A DNA stretch of 64,000 nt from Trichomonas vaginalis G3 (lineage: Eukaryota; Parabasalia; Trichomonadida; Trichomonadidae), in NCBI RefSeq assembly GCF_026262505.1, contig NC_067207.1, positions 34,254,082-34,318,081 on the forward strand, in the 5' to 3' direction. The notes below the pieces were generated by a model that worked only from the letters and a program-made list of their open reading frames with translations, did not search any database and had not been told where the DNA came from. This document shows positions 59,801 to 64,000 of this stretch, piece by piece. Every line of letters begins with the position of its first letter. Position 1 is the stretch's first letter. A program made the translations under genes and the position numbers.

Positions 59801-62476
59801 TACACTCTGGAAACATCTTTGGATCAAATGGATGCTGATTTACAAACAAAGAAATTTGTTACTTCTGAATTCAGAAATTCCGGTCAATTTATTCTCAATG
59901 AAATTGATGATATCACTTCTACTATTGATGACCAATTAGTCACAACGCAAACTATCCTTGCATCTCCTTTCATTGAGCCTGTAAAGAAGAGAGCACAGGA
60001 AAGACTCAGTTTTCTTCATTTGTCAGAAAAAATCATTATGAAATGGATTTCTTGTCAAAAGAACTGGTTGTATTTACAGCCAATTTTCACAGGAACATCC
60101 ATACAACAGAAGCTGGCAAAAGAAGCAAGATTGAACGGAACACATAATCATCCTGAATTCCAAACAGTTATGACAAGGGATGGATTATTCGACCAATTAA
60201 ATCAATGCAACAATTTATTGGACCAAATCAATATCGGATTGAACAAATACTTGGAAGCAAAGAGAATGGGATTCCCCAGATTCTTCTTCTTGAGTAATGA
60301 CGAACTGATAACTATATTAAGTCATTCGAAAGAAATTGGAAAAGTTCAAGAAAGTTTGTCTAAATTGTTTGAATACGTAAATACTGTGACAATGGATGGT
60401 GATGACATTGTATCAATGAATGACAGTGAAGGAGAGAAAGTCAAATTGTTTAATCCTGTACAATTCGATACTCCTGAAATAGAAGATTGGCTAAATAACT
60501 TTGAAGCAGAAATGAAACATTCTTTGAATCAATATATCGAACAAGCGAATATGGCTATAAAGAAACAATCAAAAGAAGAATGGATAACATCATTCCCTGC
60601 ACAAGTTATTTTGATAACAAACCAAATAAACTGGAGATTACAAGTAACACAAGTTTTGTCCGGCCAAAAACTTCAAGCAATGAAAGTTTTGTTGCAAAAA
60701 TATTTGGAACAGTTAGAAACATTGACGGGATTAGTGAGAAAACCAATAGATAGATTGACAAGACAGGTTTTGTCTTGTTTGTTGATCTTGGAAGTACATA
60801 ACCGTGAGATCATCAAAGATTTCGTTCATAAAGAAGTTGTTGATATCGAATCATTTAAATGGCTCCAACAATTGAGATATTATTGGGAAGATTCAACAGT
60901 AATTGTTCGCTCAATTAACAATGTTTTCGAGTATTCTTATGAATACGCGGGTAATTCAACACGATTAGTCATTACTCCTTTGACTGATAGATGCTACCAA
61001 ACATTGTTATGCGCGTTCAGAATGAATCTTAGCGGTGCTCCAAGCGGTCCAGCAGGTACAGGAAAAACAGAAACAGTTAGAGATTGCGCGAAAGCACTTG
61101 GAAGATCTTGCGTCGTTTACAATTGTTCTGAAGAAGTTACTCCTGAACAAATGTCACAGTTCTTCGCAGGTCTTTCTAGTTCAGGATCGTGGTCTTGCTT
61201 CGATGAATTCAACCGTATTAACATCGAAGTTCTTTCTGTTATTGCACAACAAGTCAGAACAATTCAAAATGCAATTGCTGAAAATGCACAAACATTTCAA
61301 TTGGATAAAAGATCGTTGAAATTGAATCCTAATGCAGCAATTTGCATCACAATGAACCCTGGTTACGCAGGAAGAACTGAGCTACCAGATAACTTGAAAG
61401 CATTGTTCAGACCATGCGCAATGATGGTCCCTGATTTCATTTTCATTTCAGAAATTTTGCTTTTCTCCGGCGGTTTTACAACCGCTTCTTCATTGGCTGT
61501 CAAATTAGTTGCATTGTTTGATTTGTGCAGGAAACAGTTATCAAACAGCCACCACTACGATTGGGGCTTGAGAGCCATGAAAGCCATTCTTTCAACAGCA
61601 GGAAAAGCAAAGAGAAATGACTTGGAAGCAAACGAATCATTACTTTTAGTCAGAACAATAAGAGATTGCACACTTCCGAAATTGATTTCTGATGATATTC
61701 CTTTATTCAATGGCATATTAAGTGATGTATTCCCGAATGTTGAATACAACAAACCATCGAATGATGACTTCTTGAATTCCTTGAAGGAGTCAATCAAACA
61801 AATCCAAGAACAGCCATTGGATATAACTATCGCAAAAGCTACTGAGTTATACGAAACAACATTGGTCAGACACGGAATTATGTTGGTCGGTGGCGCGATG
61901 GGCGGAAAATCAACAGCATGGAAATCTCTTTCTTTAGCTTTGACTGATCTTTCAAAGACAAACAACAGTTTGTACAAGCCAATACAAGTGGAATCCCTCA
62001 ATCCAAAGGCAATCTCTATTGCAGAACTCTACGGTTCCTTCAATCCTGTAACAAGTGAATGGGCTGACGGCGTTTTGTCAAAAATCATCAGAGAAATGTC
62101 ATTTTCTGAACAAACCGTTGGCAAATGGATTATCGTTGATGGTCCTGTCGATTCCTTGTGGATTGAGTCAATGAACTCATTGTTGGATGATAACAAAGTC
62201 CTTTGCCTTCCGAATAACGAGCGTATCCAGTTATCGCCACATGTCAAAATGATGTTCGAAGTTGACAATTTGGATGAAGCATCTCCTGCAACTGTTTCTC
62301 GTTGCGGAATGGTCTATTTCGATCCAAGTGTTTTGAGTTGGACAGCATTGGCTGATTCATGGAGAGACTCACTACTCGAAAAACAAGCAACAGTTGCTAA
62401 TTACGTGAGAGAACTCATGAATTCATGGTTACCAAATTGTCTACAATTCATTACAAATGATGCTCTCAAAAATTAG
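56861..62476 (+). pseudogene. Axonemal-type dynein heavy chain, 3'-truncated, with frameshifts
   Basis: The N-terminal tail runs from MKIQMIDGRLGRATSR, with WSKCKVIEYNQEKHLFLIEW, to the linker, with breaks near 57070, 57660, 58170 and 58920. From 58928 a clean frame of 1,182 codons holds the linker and AAA1: GAPSGPAGTGKTETVRD (P-loop, ~61040), WSCFDEFNRI (Walker B) and NPGYAGRTELPDNLK (sensor). AAA2 follows with LVGGAMGGKSTAWKSL (~61880). The frame stops at 62476 (FITNDALKN), so AAA3-6, the stalk and the microtubule-binding domain are absent (about 1,850 of the usual ~4,000 residues). Sequence after the stop does not look like dynein. The tail pattern fits inner-arm single-headed dyneins. Confidence 0.8.
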
Positions 62477-63745
62477 CGTGCCTCAGATTCAAATTATATG
62501 AGTAACATTTTGCAAAAGGGACTTAAGGGTGCACACGAGAGGATCATGTAAACTTCAGAATTTAGAACCTTATTTTTAGGCATTATCTTGGCTACCTATT
62601 TAGGCTCGAAAAGCAAAAAATATCAAAAAATACAACTTGACTCCATTATGACCCTTTCATGGAGGTAGTTTTTATCCGCTAGTATTTTCCCTTTGAATCT
62701 CTTTACAATTCGAAATCAAATTCAAATCTCAGTAGAAGAAAGGAAGAATCGACTTACTACGGTTGTAATACGAATAAATACATATATTTAATTATTTTTA
62801 TTTACATAATAATTGTTTGAAGCTCATATTCCATCAAATTTTTAAATAAAAACATTAAAATGTTGAAAATGTTCATATATTTTAATAGGGTTTTGGCACT
62901 TTATTGAGGAATTACTACATACATAGTCGAACTGAACTTGATATTTTGAAATTTAAATTATTTATCAAAATTAAAATTTAACTTGACATTTATAATTATT
63001 TAGTCATATTTTGCATAATTCTAAGTAGATTTTGTAAAAAATCAAGAAAGAAAAATTTTAACGTGCTTTATTTTTTCTTTTTTATAATAATACATATTAT
63101 TATATAATTAACATATTCATAATGTTTCACCCTTTCAAAAATATAATCCTCCTCCTCTCAATAAACGTACATACGGGTGGCCTCTTTTTTCAAAAAATTA
63201 AAATTTGAAATTTTGGGCTCAAATATTAGAGATTTTTTCAACCTTCAACGATATATGTTGTCTATATCAGACCTCCTTTCTTTTTGATACTTAACATTGT
63301 TCCTAAATCTTAGCCGTTAAGGCTGTTCTGAAAATATTTTTTTTTCGAAAAAATTCGAAAAAAATTCTTAAAATTCAAAAATCCCTTAATTCCTGAGGAT
63401 TTTGGAAAAAAGTTTTTACATGAACATGTGTATATTATATGAAGTATATTGATAAGGTAAAAATCAAATTTTATTGCATATTCATCGAGAAAATAAACTA
63501 ACGAATCCCTCAAAATTGAGAGGGTAATCCTCCTCCTCTCAAATAAACGTACATACGGGTGCACCCTCAAATCATATCCAATACACATGCATAATCAAAG
63601 GCATGACATTATACAAGAAAAATTCATTATGAAACCATGAGATAGACATAATATTTTTACGATTTACATTCGAAGGAAACCAATTCAATTGAATGGACCT
63701 ATATGAATTCATAGTCGATTATTTCTCTCACAAAACATTTTTACT
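62477..63745. other. Intergenic region with a 37-bp direct repeat
   Basis: AATCCTCCTCCTCTCAATAA, then ACGTACATACGGGTG, at 63146-63181 recurs at 63526-63561 with one inserted A. The ~340 bp between are AT-rich with no gene. AGGGTGCACACGAG at ~62526 resembles part of the same motif. The remainder shows nothing I can support. Confidence 0.5.
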
Positions 63746-63754
63746 TCATTTTTA
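63746..63754 (+). promoter_or_regulatory. Initiator motif of the aldo/keto reductase gene
   Basis: TCATTTTTA lies 8 bp upstream of the ATG at 63763, fitting the trichomonad initiator (TCA-pyrimidine-T/A). Confidence 0.55.
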
Positions 63755-63762
63755 GATAAATC

Positions 63763-64000
63763 ATGGATATTCCTCAGCTAGGATATGGAACATTCTTGGC
63801 AACAGATCCTACAAAACTCAAGGCAGCACTTCATTACGCAATCGAAGAATGTGGTGTCCGAAATCTTGATTGTGCCTGGGGATACAACAATCAAGATGTT
63901 ATTGGTGATACATTGAAAGAGATCTTTGATAAAGGTAAAATCAAACGCGAAGATATTTTCATTACTTCTAAGCTTTGGTGTACTCATCACAGACCAGATC
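63763..64000 (+). CDS. Aldo/keto reductase, N-terminal part (cut by window end)
   Basis: 79 residues present: MDIPQLGYGTFLATDPTKLK, then VRNLDCAWGYNNQDVIGDTL and DIFITSKLWCTHHRPD. The family catalytic residues Asp (36), Tyr (41) and Lys (70) are in place; the catalytic His lies beyond the window. These NADPH-dependent cytosolic enzymes reduce aldehydes and ketones. The start follows an initiator motif closely. Confidence 0.85.
   Translation, partial: MDIPQLGYGTFLATDPTKLKAALHYAIEECGVRNLDCAWGYNNQDVIGDTLKEIFDKGKIKREDIFITSKLWCTHHRPD

Overview
The window looks like nuclear DNA of a parabasalid flagellate (a trichomonad; genus not resolvable here). Supporting signs are very AT-rich intergenic DNA, TCA-type initiator motifs (TCATTTC, TCATTTTT) just upstream of the host start codons, a BspA-like leucine-rich-repeat protein with a C-terminal membrane anchor, flagellar genes (dynein heavy chain, XRP2/RP2-like protein), and abundant Maverick/Polinton-type virus-like transposons. 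Many genes carry single-base frameshifts. In the one region present twice, the shifts fall at different places in the two copies, so residual long-read consensus errors are as likely as real decay.

Layout. 1-839 is a fragment of a Maverick-like element (type A), joined at 839/840 to a 5'-truncated left part of another A copy (A', 840-9355). A' is joined at ~9355 to a 5'-truncated BspA-like gene (to 10139). A protein-disulfide-isomerase-like gene on the minus strand is split into 54409-55060 (N-terminal part) and 10683-11622 (C-terminal part). The split is caused by a 42.8 kb nested insertion: a small element with imperfect terminal inverted repeats and a 20-bp target duplication (11623-54408), carrying a 16-bp AT minisatellite. 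Into that minisatellite a 41,175-bp composite Maverick-like unit (11797-52971) integrated, with 181-bp terminal inverted repeats and a 6-bp target duplication TATATT. The composite holds element A (about 24.8 kb) and, abutting its right terminal repeat, a second complete element B (36387-52795) with its own inverted repeats. Downstream lie an RP2-like gene, a dynein heavy-chain gene that stops after the second AAA module, and the start of an aldo/keto reductase cut by the window edge.

Element A has no DNA polymerase. It carries a D5-like SF3 helicase, major and candidate minor capsid proteins, an FtsK/HerA-type packaging ATPase, a DDE integrase, two KilA-N proteins (one fused to a GIY-YIG-like domain), an HNH nuclease, a D12-class adenine methyltransferase, a phage-tail-fibre-like protein and several small orphan proteins. 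Element B is a more classical Maverick: family-B DNA polymerase (with an internal HNH-like zinc motif), integrase, packaging ATPase, major capsid and candidate minor capsid proteins. It also has a tail-fibre-like protein whose C-terminal part is almost the same as that of A. Both encode small N-terminally amphipathic proteins and use a TTTTTAT...TAAA(A)ATG start context, including short bidirectional promoters. I recognise no adenovirus-type protease in either element. Intergenic DNA in A is packed with palindromes and tandem repeats around the KilA-N genes.
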